A stretch of 64,000 bases of DNA. It comes from Phylloscopus collybita (taxonomy: Eukaryota > Chordata > Aves > Passeriformes > Phylloscopidae). This document shows positions 12,277 to 26,492 of the stretch, in pieces. The notes below the pieces were generated by a model. It made no database searches and was not told the origin of the DNA. It saw only the letters and a list, made by a program, of their open reading frames with translations. The stretch's first letter is position 1; each line of letters starts with the position of its first letter. The stretch is taken from the NCBI GenBank assembly GCA_027886175.1, contig JAJNNQ010000004.1, positions 19,248,501-19,312,500 of the forward strand, in the 5' to 3' direction. The translations under genes and the position numbers were made by a program.

Positions 12277-15200
12277 CAGTGGCAGGTTTGGGTTCAGGTT
12301 TTCCCCCTCATCTCAGTGATCCATTTGTTAAGAGTTCCATCAGTAACTCACTGGTCAGTGAGATTAAAGAATCACATCAAGACCCCATCACAAGCCATCC
12401 AACTTGTAAACCTTATTCTTCGGTAAGTGCTGGGCAAGAGAAGGAAAAAAAAAATGCAGCAAGCAATGAACAATATTCTTATTATGGTCTTCATGGTGTC
12501 CAGAAAACAGCGGGGTTTAGAGATAATGGCAACATGCAGCTATTTACAACTTGTTAACTTTAATGCTGGGCTTGGAGAGCCAAACTGTCTCTGCTACAGC
12601 TGGCATCTTTCCTAAAATCTTGCAAGCCTTTGTGAAGCAAATAGTCCGAGGAGGGCAAATCATCTTTTGGCACCTCGAGCTCTCCTAGCAAGAAATGTTC
12701 CTTTTAGGGCCTGTGTCTGTGGAAAAGTAGGAGTCAGTGGGAGACAAACAGTCACAGAAAAGTGGCAGTGGAAAACGAAAACTGGCAAAATGCTTTCCAG
12801 TCACATAGAGAAATGACAGTCCAAAAGCAAATTCTTGCAAAAGGAAATGTAAAGAACATAAGATCTAACATTGCACCACTGGTATTTATGGTATAACCAA
12901 ACACAACGTCAGTACAAAACACGTCACAAGAATTTTTCATTAACCTCCCACCAACAGGCATCACAAAAATAATTCTGCATGAATGAGTGCATTCCTTTAC
13001 ATTTTGTGATACTTCAGTCCTAGGAAGGAGCAGCCTGAAGTCTTTATTCTTGTCTTGATTTACCTTTAGCATAAGCCATGCTGTTACAAATGCCATGGCT
13101 GGAATCTGCTCAAGGGGGTTCTGGACGTGCCAGGTCAGAGATGGATTTTTATTGGGTCTGCCTCATGAAGAAGCTTGCCCAAAACCTGAAAGTTTAATGT
13201 CCAGCTCAGACCAAGGACATAAATTATGCCTTTTATGGCCACAGCATGTCCACACATATATGTGTACCCACATAGGCTTTTAATAGAAAAAAAAGAATAA
13301 AGTAAAATACATACACACATCTTGAAAAAAAACCCAACCTCCTCAGGAGCAGATAATCTTTACAAAATATTAAGAAAATGTAGCAGAAGCACTGATCCTC
13401 TTGGTGTGGTGGTGATTTTACTTTGGAGCCCTGATTACTTCCAGTCTGACAATAAGATCAGATTGGTAGTCGTGTACTAAACTGGTAACATGATGTTGTG
13501 AATGGCAGTGTCAGCTGAAATACACCCTGTTCATAATGATGAGGCTCTGTGAATGCAGCAGTTTGTTATGCATATTATTTGCAGAGGGGGTGACCTCTTG
13601 GAAAGCTGAGTGACTGTGAAGCCACTGTTGTTGTGTTCAACAGATGCGGTTGGGACACAGTTCACGTTTCATCATTTTCCAAGTTTTCAGAGCATTTGTG
13701 CTTCACTGAGGAGCTACATCAACCAAACAAAACAAATGCCAGAATTCACCCCAACCACAACAAAACTCTTCCCCATGCTTTTCCTGGAGTTTTCTGGAGA
13801 AACAGGAGATGATTTGGCTACCAATACATCTTCAGTGGAATTTTAGATGACCAACTAAAATCTTTCAAGTATCAAATTTTTGACAAATTTAGAAACACTT
13901 AGCTGCCTTCTATGTTTTAGTGGTATATTCAAAACTGTTCCCTACAATATTGTGCCTGTAATACTCGAGATAAGAAAAAAATATTAAGAAATTTCATCAC
14001 AAATTATGAGTTTTTAACAGCATTGCTGCTGGGTCAGTCAAGCTTGAGGGAGTAGCCAAGGGTATGAAGCACCTCATGGAATGCAAACCTTTTGTCAGGC
14101 CCCTGCTGTCACTTCTAGATTTACCAAAAAAAGTAACTTATCTGAGGATTGAGTTTTTTTGTTGGTTTTTCTTTTTCCTTTTTTAAAAATTATTTATTTT
14201 TTTTAAATCTATAAACCTTTTGTTAATTCATTTTTATTTCATTTAGGAAGTCAGATTTCTAACACAAGGTCCTCCAAGTTGATTATCCATGCAGGAAGGC
14301 GTTTTTCTTGCACTCTACTGCTTTTTATAATCTAGAAATGATGGAAACATTTGTCCATTTGTCTCAGGCTTCCTCCCTTCAAACTCAGATCATTATAGCC
14401 GCACCTATAAAATTCTCCAAACACTGAATCTGGTTCTCATTTTGCAAACAGACTTACTTTAATTGTACTTTGTATTTCATTGCACAATGCAGCAACACAG
14501 ATCATTTAAAGAGAAACAGCTTTTTGGTTTGTAAATCATCTTCAAGGCTTCTGTTTCAGAAGAAGTGTGCAGATAACTCACATTCATCTTCCCTTTAATG
14601 ACTGTTCTCAGTAGAATGTTTACAGCTTTTTTAACCTGTAAATCTGATTAATCTCTCAAGAGATTCATTAAAAACTTGAACAGGATTTTCTTCTCCTACA
14701 ACAAACAATGCTCTGGTAACACTAATAATGAACACATTCCAAGGGAAATTGAAAATCTCTGATTTCCCTGTGGTTACAGAGCCCATACATGGTATCTATG
14801 ATAGTAACTATACATTTCAATTACACTCTCTTGCCTAAATATGCTTGAAATGATGGATCTTTGTGGGGGTTTTTTTAGGGTTATTCAGATCAGGGAAGGA
14901 TCAGAACAACTATCCATGTTTTGACTTTCTGGGTACCGTCTTTCATTTGCATAACTTTTACTGCAGTTGCACCAATGCAAAACAAAACAGAAGCAGTTCA
15001 TATATAAGTGCCTCACCCAGAACATTTAATACAAAGTTTCTACAATAACACTTGCAATGTCTTAACTAAGAGAGAGTGAATTAAGACTAGAGTGCCTCAA
15101 GTAGCTCACTTTGTATCCAAAGCTGACCATGGACAGTTCTGCGTTCTATTCCATCAGACAAGAAGTAGCTTTTGCTGAATTACCACCAGTTCACCCTGGT

Positions 15201-17301
15201 TCACCAGGGCATTTCAGTTCTAAATCTTTATCTCATAAGATAGCCCAGCCCTAAATACAAGATGGAAAGAAAGTAATTGATAAATGTTCCCAGTCAGCGG
15301 CAAAAATAGAAACCAAAATGATAAAGAGTAACTGAAAACCAGTTCATCCTCTCCTCCACACAGGGAAAAAAAAAAGTCAAAAATTATTTTCTGCTGGAGA
15401 TGACTAATTATATTGACATTTTTTATATTCAGCACCATCAGGGTTGACTGTCTCAAAGCAAGCCTAAGTCCCACGTTAAGTACATTCTAAAAAGCAGAGC
15501 GCACGATGCAGATCTCTCCCTATGTTGCAGGTTTTCCTAAAGAATATTCTGCATATTTAGGAGATTTTACAACATACTGTAAATCAACAGTTTATTATTA
15601 AATTTTCTAGTGATGGAAAAGCAGTCCCTACATAAGGTACTTCCTGGAACTCAGGGAAACTTTGATTTAACTTCTTGGCCTACCAAAGGTTTCCCTGTAT
15701 GCCATCTGCTCTTTTAATTTATTTAAAATCCACATCTGCAGGGTTCTGAAAATATCAGACTGAGAGTGTCTAATGGTACAAATGCAACACAGCCTTTACC
15801 AGGCACTCATTAAGATAAACAAATAATTAGGATAAGAAGCTTTCATCAATGGAATCTGAAGGAAACAGTCCATAATTGTGGAACAACTATGTTTAATGTC
15901 CAATGAATTGCATGCAGAAAATACTTATTGAAAAATATTTAGTGACACCTAAGTATTTTTTAAAGGAAATTGTTCTTTTGCAGGCAGCAGAAACAAAATG
16001 GTACAGCAAGAGTCAAGGATAGAAAATAATGAATGAGTACTTGCAGTATTCTGCTGAGCTTTCAGTTAAAATTGGCCCAAATAAACCAACACAAACCCAC
16101 GGAAGTAATTTTTAATCTAAATTTCAGCTAAATTTAGCATAGGCATATTATAGCCCTTTTAGATGTACAAAAAAAAAAAAAAAATTACAATGACATCATG
16201 CTAGACAGACAGCATGGAAAGTCAGTGAAACTACCAGAAATGAAGAAATACTTTAATCTATCTTTAACAACAGAAATCATTAAATGCTTGTTCACATTCA
16301 GGCAAATTCAACATAGCTTTCCGGTGAACAATTTCTGTTTGACTGCCTGTTTTGACAAATAATTCCACGATAAAACAACAAATAAATTAGAACTTCTGTA
16401 ACCATAAATATCCTTTTAACAGAATTGTTAAGATCCTTGGTTTCATTTGTAGGTATCTTCTATCATATTGAGAGAAAGTATTTAGATTTCTGCCCATAAA
16501 AATATTGTCTATTCTCAAACTGATTTTATTCTGGTATCCTCACAGTCATACATTGTTAAGTCCCTCTCTAGAAACTGCATTTCTTGCATTTTTCTGTAGG
16601 GAATCTGTCAATCAACCCCCAGTCACCCTTGTAGTCAAGAGCAATAAACCATCAACATCAAGCATCAGCAGAACGCTCTTCACAAATACAAACAAAATTA
16701 CACTCCAGCTAATGTGTCCACCCCACAAAACCCTCAGGAAAAACTGAATTAACAAGTTTGTCTTACAGCTCTGAATGTCAACTAACTTAGGTTTTGCAGG
16801 ACTAAGGGAAAAGAATCAGTCTCAGGTTCTCTTGCCCTCAGCTCTGTTAATAAAGCTGAGGCTTCTGCTTTCCAGTTGGCCTTTAAAGAAGAACAAAAAC
16901 GAACAGCAGGGTTTCCTCGGAAGGAGAAAGGCAACTAAAAAGAATTTTATAGATCAAAAGCAGTACTTCAACCTGTATTCAGAAGGGCCCTGCACAAAGT
17001 GAAGAGACGACTTGTTGAAGTGGCAGCCTTGTGTCTATAACCTCAGCTGAAGGAGGCCTCCAAAATTACACCAAATAGCACATTGTGAGACGGGAATAGC
17101 ATCCAATGCTGAGATCCAACACAAAAATAACATCTCTCTTCTGCTCACTAGTAGGTTCCTCTTCCTGTCCTGCTCCTCTCCTCTTCACCAGCTGAACAAC
17201 CATAACAGCAAGGACAGAGCAAGCTCCTGAATTTGAGTGAAAAATCACAGTTGAGACAAGGCAAAAAGCAGTGACCTACATAGAGGAGTCAATGTCTTTT
17301 T
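12276..17301. other. AT-rich non-coding DNA, no gene seen
   Basis: Contains only short unconvincing frames (114 codons or fewer). A 16-A run lies at 16169-16184. No interspersed repeat is recognised. Confidence 0.65.
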
Positions 17302-17430
17302 ATAGAACCACAGGGAAGTTCAGACTGGAAGACCTCTAGAGAGTCTGTCTAGCCAGACCTGCTTCAAGCTTCTAAGTTACATTAGGCTGCTTAGGGCCTT
17401 AGGTCAAGCTTTGAAAATTTCCAAGGATAC
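17302..17430 (-). mobile_element. CR1 LINE 3' end, antisense, old
   Basis: The plus strand reads as the reverse complement of the terminal part of CR1: ATAGAACCACAGGGAAGTTC, then GACTGGAAGACCTCTAGAG, then a GACCTGCTTCAAGC-like word, and finally CTTTGAAAATTTCCAAGGAT. The order and spacing follow the CR1 tail. Divergence is high, consistent with an old insertion. Confidence 0.75.
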
Positions 17431-20400
17431 TTCTGTATATTAAGTGAACTTTTTTTGTAGTGTGCAAAAAGGAGAACCCGCTTCAAGGATTTCTTTTGGT
17501 TTACTACCAAGATTACCTCATGTGCTTGCAGCACTTCAAATCACTAGGAAACTCAATGAATACAGTTTTTACATTCAGGAAATATAAAATGGCAAAGGAT
17601 CTAGTACAAATTAGCATGTAGCACTCAGCCTAAAATCACAATGATATCAAGGACAGCAGGAAAATCTTCATTATGACAGAAATATGTGACTCCAAATAGG
17701 GGTCCCATTTCCAGAGTCCTTCACAAAACTGAGTAGGATCTTCAAAAGCTGAGAAAGAAAATGGCTGTTGGCAACCCACATTGGATTTGAGGTCTCTCCT
17801 CCCCAAAACAGTTATGGCTGAGGATGTAAAAACTACACCAGTCAAAGAGTATAAAAAGAAAAGGAAAGGAGGAAAATCTGCCATAAATGTGGCCCACAAA
17901 ATGATGGATGTCATCCTAAAACTGGTCATATGGATCACAAAACTGTCTGTTAAAAATGTTAATTCCCTCAGCCATCAGACTAAGAAATATCCAAGCACAT
18001 CTAACTTTTGTGAGGCTCATCAACAGGTATTTTACTACCATAGTAAAACACTGAAGCTGTTTCCAAGGGTATCTTGAAATTTCATCATTTCCACTTCACT
18101 TCCCCTTAGAGGTTTCCAAAAGACTTACTTGTAGTGCCACGGTTTTACAAAAGTATCATTCGTACACGTGGCCCACATACACAGCAGTTAAAGAGGTGTC
18201 CTGACCAAGTTATCCCTTTAATCACTGGAACATCCCAAATTTTTTCAGAAAGCAATTTCTGCTGGTTGATCAGTACCTCCATCAACCACTGCCTCCAAGC
18301 TCAGCAGATCAGCAAAGTGATTTCTGCTTTGGTAATGACTGAATCAAGACAAGGGTCCAATACTTTGAAATGATTGTGTTTCCAGAATTTAGTTAATCCT
18401 GCAGTAGCCACACTACCACCTGCCAGCCTCTTCTAAATCACTTACTCTAAACCTTTTTCCAATGATTTCTTTCAAGCTTTTTTAGCATTTATAATACAAT
18501 AGAGCCTGAAAGCACTGTACCTGCCAAAATGAATTACATGTAGGGAACCAAGACTCTCCACATTTTTTGTAGAGCCATGTTGCACAATTTTTGATTCAGA
18601 CATTACTTTTTAAATCCTCTTTTCTTGTTAAGTGCACTACAACAAAAGTACAAACACAGACATTATGGGGATTCATAGTAAATGGCATTTTTATGAAGCC
18701 AGATAAATTTTTAGCAAACTTAACAGGCAAATATTCTGGGGATTTATGTTTTCCCACTGATGTTGAACAATGACAAAAACCTGAGTCCTGCTCTAAGTTA
18801 GCAAGATAAAAAATAGCTAAAGAAGCAGCTATGGGATAATTGACCCAGTATATGATGCTAAGAAGCCCCAAAGCACAATAATACTTTATTAATTAAGATT
18901 TTTTTTTGTATTTTAAAAGTACCCTACCCAGTGATTCCAAAGAGCACTACTCAAACACAGAATTGGAGCCAAATTCCATTCATATTGTCAGGAACACCCT
19001 GTTGAATGTGAGCTGTGGAAGGCAATACAATCACAAAAAGACTGTCCTAGCACCAAAATAAAACAAAACAAAAACTTACCAACACATTTACCTTTTTCTT
19101 CAACCTAATGGATAATAGAACAGATTTAAGATTTGACACACTATTCTACAAGGAATCTATGATTCTATGAATAAAAGTAAATTTTTTTCATCATAAATTC
19201 AGGTAAATTCCAGCCAGTTCTTTTCCTGTTTATAAACTTTCTTCAGTGTTTTAACTTCTGTTTGTTGTCTGTCTAAGTTTAGATCATTGGATCATTGGAA
19301 AGTAGAAAGAATCGCTTTTTCTGACTATATTTCTTGTTTTCCTAAAATATAGCCATGTCTTTTTCCAGTGCTGAGGGTTCCACTCAGTTACCTGGACAGA
19401 CTGTTTGATGCTTAACCATTTGATGAGCCACAAAACACAGAATGTTAAATAAGAAATAATTGGCCCCAAACTCAACCACCCAAGCATCAAATTTCTAGCT
19501 TCAATTAGCAAACTTATTTCAAAGACAGTTGAGTCAAATTTGAAAAGCGAGAAAGAGAGAGCAGGAATAAATTCAATTTACTTTGTTTTCAGGGATGGAA
19601 GAAAGCAGGAATTTTTAAGTGCTTCCATTAAAACACTCAAAACTCTTCAGAGAGTCACTGGTATTTAGGCACCAGGAATGTCTCTCCTTTCAGCACACAA
19701 GCTCAGGTTGCTTGGTGCTGCGATGGCTCAGCACTGACACAGCCAAAAGGGCTCACTGCTCACAGGGCTGCCAGCGTGCAACACATCCCACCTCATTCCT
19801 CAGCTAGAACACAACAGTTTCTGACCAGAGACACAAGTGAGACATTTCTTTGAAAGCATTATAGTCTTTGATTTCTGGCTTTTTTTTTTTTTTTTCCAAG
19901 TGGTCAACTTTTTTTTTTTTTTAATGATATGCCAAGTGTCTTTTTTCTCCCCCTTTCTAGCTTGAAACACCTTAAGTTAATGTTCTGTGAACTGATCTCA
20001 AACATACTTTGCATTCTGCTTTAGGGTACTCCCAGTGCAGTTCATGAAAACGGTTTTCTTTCTCTATGTGGATAAATCTAAACTGTTCAAGATACAAACT
20101 CATATTTGAATGAGCATGTTGTCAAAAAAACCCCATGAGTAACTGTAACTAATGGCCAACAACTCTGTAATTGTTTAAAGAGATATTTTAAAGGAATTTC
20201 TTGCTAAGAAAGTGTGATTTATGGTGTTCTCCTAGATATATTTAAAGGACTTATATATGAAAGAGGGTGGGAGAATATGTGGGTACCAAAAATCTTATAT
20301 TTTTCTCATCATCCTTATTCCAGATTGATTACATACAACTAAAATACACTTATTTCCCAGTGTCTGAGGACCCTTCTGTCACTTTCACTCCTCAGATTTC

Positions 20401-23400
20401 ACTAATGCCATAAACAGTTGCGCGTGGACAAGTGCATGGGTTCTCTTCCTGAAGTTTCTGGTGGAATTATAGAAGACAAAGAAGGAATGACTGCTGATTC
20501 AGCTGCCCCTTGGTCAGAGGACAAGGCCTCTGTAACAAACTAGGACAGCAAAACTCTGTATTTACTTTATATATGACACTTTCTTTAATAAGTCACAAAA
20601 TTACAGGTCTCCGGAACATGAATTTTAAACAGAGAGCTCTAGATGGACACTCAGCTGACAAGCACTGAACTGATCTCCTGGAGGAGAGCCTTGACTACCA
20701 CTATTACAAAACCCTTCACTGGAATCCATTCATTCTGGAAAACCTCAAATGAGGACAAGGCAGGGAGATGAACAGAAAATTAATTTTACTTATTCTTTTC
20801 CCAATTTTCATCTCCAAAATTATTACTGTGTTGCATTGCACTCCTGATTTTGATTTACAACATATTTACAGTAAATTTTCCAAGGGTCAATTAAATGACT
20901 GACATAGTGGAGCCACAACTCCATTTAATGACAGCTTTAGTTTCATCCGTATATCCTACATATATTTATTAATTACTGACAGGAACTATAATCTAAACAA
21001 ACTACTATACTGAGGCCCTAAATCATTTGAGTTCAGAGTTATATATACACGTTACAGTTCTTTTTAAGTCACCATTTAATGGAATTCTCAAAAACTAGAG
21101 TTCCTCTGCAGGAATGCTATGGCACTCTCTTTGGCTATTTAACAAGTCTAGGTCTTTCATCAGAAACATCACACAAGTCCTAGGAAAATCTCTTTCCAGT
21201 TTGTGAATCCAACCTGCACCTTGACGTGATGCCTCCCTATTGAAGCTATGCTCCATTTCAGGGAGAAAAAATACCATCACACCTAAGGAAAACCAATGAT
21301 CCAGGTAACTGTGTGCCTGTCAGGACACACAACTCCACACGTGTCAGGAGACAGGGAGATACAAACTTTTATAACAACTAAAGCAATACAGAACCTGCAG
21401 AAATGACTAAACATGGGTTTAAACTATTACGTCCACTAGCAGAGATAAAACTCAGTCATGCAACTTCCTTTTCTCAGGCGGATTATTTAAAAAAAAATGT
21501 GACCTAATGAAATCTGAGTTGCAGGCTGGAGGGAGACAGTTGGCATTTTTAGAACTGTTCCCTAAGCTCCATTTTGTAGAACCTGAAGTTCAGTCATCCC
21601 CCAAGCATTTCATACTTTCCTTGGGGTGGGCATGCCTGTGCCTTGTGCCAGGGACTACAGCTGGAAACATGAGCGCATGTGGCTGCAGTTTGCCCACGTG
21701 TGAGAACACGTATACAGCACATCATAGATTTCCATACATATGCATTTATTTATTTAACAAGATAGCACAGTTGGTTAAATGAAATATGCTCCGCATAAGC
21801 ATTATAAACTTACACTTGATTTTTTCCCCTTTAGCATGTATTTCTTGCTACTTCAGTAGACAGCATCGAGCGTACATAATTACTAATTAAATTCTTACAA
21901 CAATAATAAAACTATGTCCTTAAGGATGTAACAGATAAACACTGATATGCAAACAGACTATATCACCAGTGACATCTTATTTCTAGACCTGCTTGGAGGA
22001 AGAAAATCTTCCCCCAAACAACCATATCACATCAAAGTAGAACACAAGGCAAGATGTTCCCTTGGCAGGAAGATGAAGCAGAAGTTTCTGAGCACAGGGA
22101 ACTGCCATGTTAAACCCCCCAGGGATGGCTTTTAAAGACAGTGGGCACCTCTGCTTGTATTTTCACTACCGAATTTGGAAGCCTCCAGTGGCTTCAACAT
22201 TCATCTGTCTCTCTAACAACGCATTTGGCTCTTTGATGATCTGGTTATGTAGGTTCCTTTTGCAACTTAAATTAAGGATATCAACAGCCATTTAACAAGA
22301 GCTTCCTTGAAAAGTTAGTAAAGCATTTGCTGTTAAACTGGCTGAGTTCTACCACCCCTGCAAGCAAAACTCCTCTACAGCAACGCCTTCAGTACCTCAT
22401 GAACATGAAGAACTGAAGGAGTGGCAGAAGTTAAAGTGGGTACGTAATGTAAGGCAAAAAACAGTTATGGAAGGCTCTGTTCCACTAGCAATTTTTTTCA
22501 CAGATTGCACGAAGATTTGGCTCAGGCCATATTGGATCAAGAAGCATAAATCTTGCATAATCTATGGGAAAATCATGTATTTTCAAAGACTTTCAGAAAT
22601 AATTTCCAACAGGATTTCATTAAACACATCGACAACAGACTTCAAAGGAAAAGAATGCTTAATTGTGACATAGTTTCATACTTACTGACAAAACTACCTT
22701 GATAGTGACAAATGATACTGACAAAATGACTTGATAGTGTCCACAGACTAAATCCCACAGTGTTTTTCATCTGTATTTTAATTTTCACATTAACTTCTCC
22801 TGACACCATATTATTCGCCCGTGTATCTGCAAGGAGGATGAGTTTTCACAGACCCAAGAAAGATACAGTCACTGCTACTTCACCACACCAGAGAAAAACA
22901 ACTGAAAGACAAATTTCCTCAGCGAACTTATTGCGGAAAGAGGTAATTGGGACAGAAGAATATTAATCTCCCTTAAGAATTTTTATGTAAATTGTAAACA
23001 ATACTCATTTATTTCATCCAGTCCAAAGTACCTGGAATATGGGAAGCTGCATCTTGAACGTGCTCCTTGAACATTGGCATTACATAGCACGCGCAGCTGT
23101 ACTCTTGGACCTACATGTATTTGTAATTCCAGGAAAAAACTTCGGGATGCTTTAGACAAAAGTGTTCTACCGTTGTCCCCGCTAGCAGTCCGCTGATGGG
23201 CAGCAGGATTAACTGAGCTGGCTGCTTCAGGTGAATAACCCGGCAAGTGAGAGTTAGCAGCAGCAATCCCTCAAAGGCTTCCAACACCTGGGTCAATCAC
23301 CACCATTCAAACGCGAATGGTTCCCTTTGGCTCATTGAAAGGAAAACTACACGGGTTACAATACAAGGTTTGGGGTTTATTGTTCTTGTAACTTAACCCG

Positions 23401-23610
23401 CAAAAGAACTACCTGGAAGAGTGCCAAAGGCATTAGTTCTGATGCGCTGTGAAAATGAACTGAGATTTGACTAATTCCTGCTTGGATCTCTTCCTTCAGG
23501 AAAAGTCCTACTGCCTGCTTAGCAACCACAGGGCCCTTTAAAATCCAGGTAGAAACATTCACCTGGATCCACAAGGGCCTTTTGAAAGGTTTGCTGGGGC
23601 TTTTTGTTTC
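17431..23610. other. AT-rich non-coding DNA with a few simple repeats
   Basis: No gene is supported. T-runs lie at 19880-19895 and 19909-19922. A CTATGATTCTATGA word at 19157-19170 is identical to the CR1 3' tail motif, but no CR1 body could be seen upstream. A segment with slightly raised CpG content lies at about 23080-23300 without a recognisable exon. Confidence 0.6.
22681..22742. repeat. Two-copy tandem duplication, about 32 bp
   Basis: ACTGACAAAA occurs at 22684 and 22717, and TTGATAGTG at 22699 and 22731, so an approximately 32-33 bp unit is present twice with small differences. No function is implied. Confidence 0.7.
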
Positions 23611-23712
23611 TGTTTTTGGGTTTGTTGTTGTTGTTGTTTTGTTTGTTTGTTTTTGGGGTGTTTTTTGTTGTTTTTGGTTTTTTGGGTTTTGTTGGTTTTT
23701 TTTGTTTGTTTT
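23611..23712. repeat. G/T-only low-complexity tract
   Basis: 102 consecutive bases contain no A and no C. The tract mixes TTG, TTTG, TTTTTGGG and similar units. It is strand-asymmetric and similar in texture to the tracts near 33.8, 35.9 and (opposite strand) 24.2 and 60.1 kb. Confidence 0.9.
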
Positions 23713-24010
23713 CCCCTTTTAACCTCCCAATTTTTCATACAGGTGTTGTTTTCTACTAAGCTTTCTATAACCTCAGCTTAACAGTGACAAATGCTATTAG
23801 TCTTCACTGTTTAGGATATCTGTTTTTTCTTTATACTGTATACATGTGTCCAATTTAATCTTGGAGCCGGTCCTTAAAAGTATCTTAAATTCCTAAGCAA
23901 ATGAGTATTTTAATGGAAAGTGGGAGCGTGAATGGTTCCACTATGAGATTACTCAAGTCCACATAGAATTCAAATGCGATACAGGACCACAGGTTCAGAT
24001 CTTTGATCTC

Positions 24011-24036
24011 TTTTTTTTTTTTTTTTTTTTTTTTTT
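24011..24036. repeat. Poly(T) run of 26
   Basis: Uninterrupted T-run, equal to poly(A) on the minus strand. No retroelement body was identified next to it. Confidence 0.95.
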
Positions 24037-24177
24037 GAGAGGCTGTGATGTATAAAGCCAATTCCACTGTGCAGACAGTACTACACTGAATATAAATTAT
24101 CCTCTATAGTGAGGCTCACGTTAAAAGAAATGCTGAAAGCATGAACAATGCAACCATGAAGTAGAGTTCTTCTGTAG

Positions 24178-24238
24178 CAAAAAAAAAAAAACCAAAAACA
24201 AACAAAAAAACCCACCAACAAAAAACAAAACCCACAAA
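24178..24238. repeat. A/C-only low-complexity tract
   Basis: 61 bases without G or T, built from A-runs split by C, CC or CCC. It is the complementary texture of the G/T tract that ends about 465 bp to the left. Confidence 0.9.
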
Positions 24239-26258
24239 GATCTGCATGGATAATCATGTTTCAAAGGACAAAATTTCTTCCACAGCTGTTATTTGACAAA
24301 AAGATAGAGTAAAATCTGAACTATTGGACATACAGAAGTACAGTTGGAGCACACTGCTTGCTCTTTCCATTAAAAAAGAGAGCTAGGAATACTTGTTTTA
24401 TTGCCCAGATTAAGCATCATTCCCCTAAGAGGCATAAAAAAATGATTTGAAAATGTGGAAACCAACAGTCTCTACTGAATATGGCTTGAAATTTAAACAT
24501 GTCTTTTCCAGATACCTCTTTAGAGGAAGAACCTTCTGCTTACTGAGCTAACACTAAGCTCCCTGGAGTTTAGCCATGAATATTCTAAACCAATCTTTTA
24601 CAATTCACGAAAAGTTGTCTTTTGCCAAAATAAAATGCTTAAGAGGAATTCAATATGCTTATACTGCTTTTCCTAATTTTATTTAAAATAAGTGCTTCTG
24701 TATCAACTTTATGCCAAATACACAGCAAGAGAGAGACTGAGTTCTGGAGATGTTACCTGAGATTCTGTGCACCAATGGGAAAACAAATTCCTTCTGAGAA
24801 CATCTGCTATTCAGGGTTGGTTGGTAAATTAGCGTTTAACCAACTCCTTTGCAGTTACAGGTAGGTGCTGTTGAGGATTCTTACACGAATTTCTCTGCTG
24901 TTTACATCAGTTGTTTCTTGGGTGGTGCTCAGCCATGGTGCATCCGCGCTCTGGGATGTTTCTCTGCACGCCAACTTTGTTTGTGTGGGGGAAATGTTAG
25001 TAAATAAATAAATAAATAAATAAATAACTTTGTTCCTCCTCTTACCTCTTTTGACCTGTGCAATCTGGAAGATCAATGCTACTTCCACCGAAGACAAGCA
25101 AAAAAGTTACAATTTATCTTTCACCTAATCTTTTTGTTGTCTTCAGGCTTCCCTTCAGTAAGGCTTGAAGAAGGTGCTCTTTGTGGCTCAGTTCTCTATG
25201 CCAGAATACAACTGAGCACAAAAGAGAATGCAAGGGTGAGCTGATAGTATCTACTGTCCTCAGCTCTGCTTTGCTCCAATAAACCTGAACATCTTCTCCC
25301 CTCCTCTGCCGATTGAGATAAGCAGCAACAATTACTCAAAATGTATTATCAACTCAAGCTCAAAAAAGGCAAGATCAGCTGAGCCGACTGCATGTCTCCC
25401 AACCTCAGTTTCTTTCAGTGTCCGAGAAGGGCAAATAGGTCCCTGCTTGCCTCTTGCCATGCACCTCACAGCTACTTTACAGGCAACTACACCCAGGCAG
25501 CAAAAGGAGAGTGAGATAAATCCTTTGCCTTGCACATCGCCTGCAAGGTTTCTGCCTGAAGCCAGCAGGCTGCAAGATTTGTACCACTATGGCAAAAGTC
25601 ACAACCATCCTTCCCTTCCCCACACCATCACGTTCTCTCCTTCCCTTTCTGTGTTCTGCTCTCTCCTTGCCTTTCTGTGGTCTCCATAGCTGAAACCAAG
25701 AATTCACTGGGCATCACTGCAATGCCTCTAACCAATTCTAACCGTATCCAGAGCTAGAGTCAATTAAAGCACATTTCAGCTTCATCTGGTTTTCATCCCA
25801 TTCCAGTACTCCACATACACAGCAACTTTAAGCTTACAGACATCCCTTCATGGTTCAAGAAAATCCTTCAATCAAAGAACTTCATTTACAATCCAGCATA
25901 GTTTTTGCTTTCTCTGCTCTCCCCAACAGCCTGGCATTTTGATGCAATCCTCATTTAATACAATCTCCATTACAGGATTATGATCACATCAATAAAATGT
26001 TCCATATGTTTATTTTTTTCTTCACATCCTCACCCCCTCTCATTAATAGTAGGCACTATATCTGCAAAAAACAACAAATCAAACAGGCTGATGGGATGCT
26101 CTAGGGAGGTAGCGGGGGGTACACATTCAACAAAATGCAGCAGCCAATGCAAACTGCCCATCAGAGACTGAGCCCGTAGATCTCCTCATTCCCGAGCTAG
26201 GCGAGTTGCTCACTGTCCGCGCCGTGAGCACACATCCTCACCGTGCTGTGCTACCAGA
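24239..26258. other. AT-rich non-coding DNA left of the CpG island
   Basis: No gene is supported. A TAAA microsatellite lies at 25001-25027. GC content rises gradually towards the island. Short frames here (80 codons or fewer) have no recognisable domain. Confidence 0.6.
25001..25027. repeat. (TAAA)n microsatellite
   Basis: Nearly seven perfect copies of TAAA. Confidence 0.95.
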
Positions 26259-26268
26259 CTAAAAATAA
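26259..26268 (+). promoter_or_regulatory. MEF2-type motif on the island shore
   Basis: CTAAAAATAA matches the MEF2 consensus CTA(A/T)4TA(A/G) exactly. It lies about 230 bp beyond the donor of the candidate minus-strand exon, so it would be intronic to that transcript, or upstream of a plus-strand unit. Such short motifs arise by chance, so this is only a candidate site. Confidence 0.3.
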
Positions 26269-26390
26269 ATACAGCTTTTGCAGTCACTTGTGAGCTCCGT
26301 GCACTTTTCACAGGAGCAGACTTTCATTTTACTTGATCGGTTCCAGCCTATTCATATTGGTCTGGATGAACCGCTGAGGCTCTGCTTCCA

Positions 26391-26425
26391 AGGAGGGGGG
26401 AGGTGGGGAGGGGGGGGGGGGGTGG
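26391..26425 (+). repeat. G-rich run, G-quadruplex-prone
   Basis: An almost pure purine stretch dominated by G-runs, including one of 12 or more. It has enough G-tracts for a quadruplex on the plus strand and lies inside the putative first intron of the leftward transcript. Confidence 0.85.
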
Positions 26426-26492
26426 ATGCTGGACAAAAGGTATCATATGAAAGGATACAAAAATCCCTCTTTTCCCCAAGCCCCCTTCTTAC

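Noticed and set aside
19157..19170. CTATGATTCTATGA, identical to the CR1 3' tail repeat
   Set aside because: No CR1 body can be followed upstream, so only the word is noted and no element is called.
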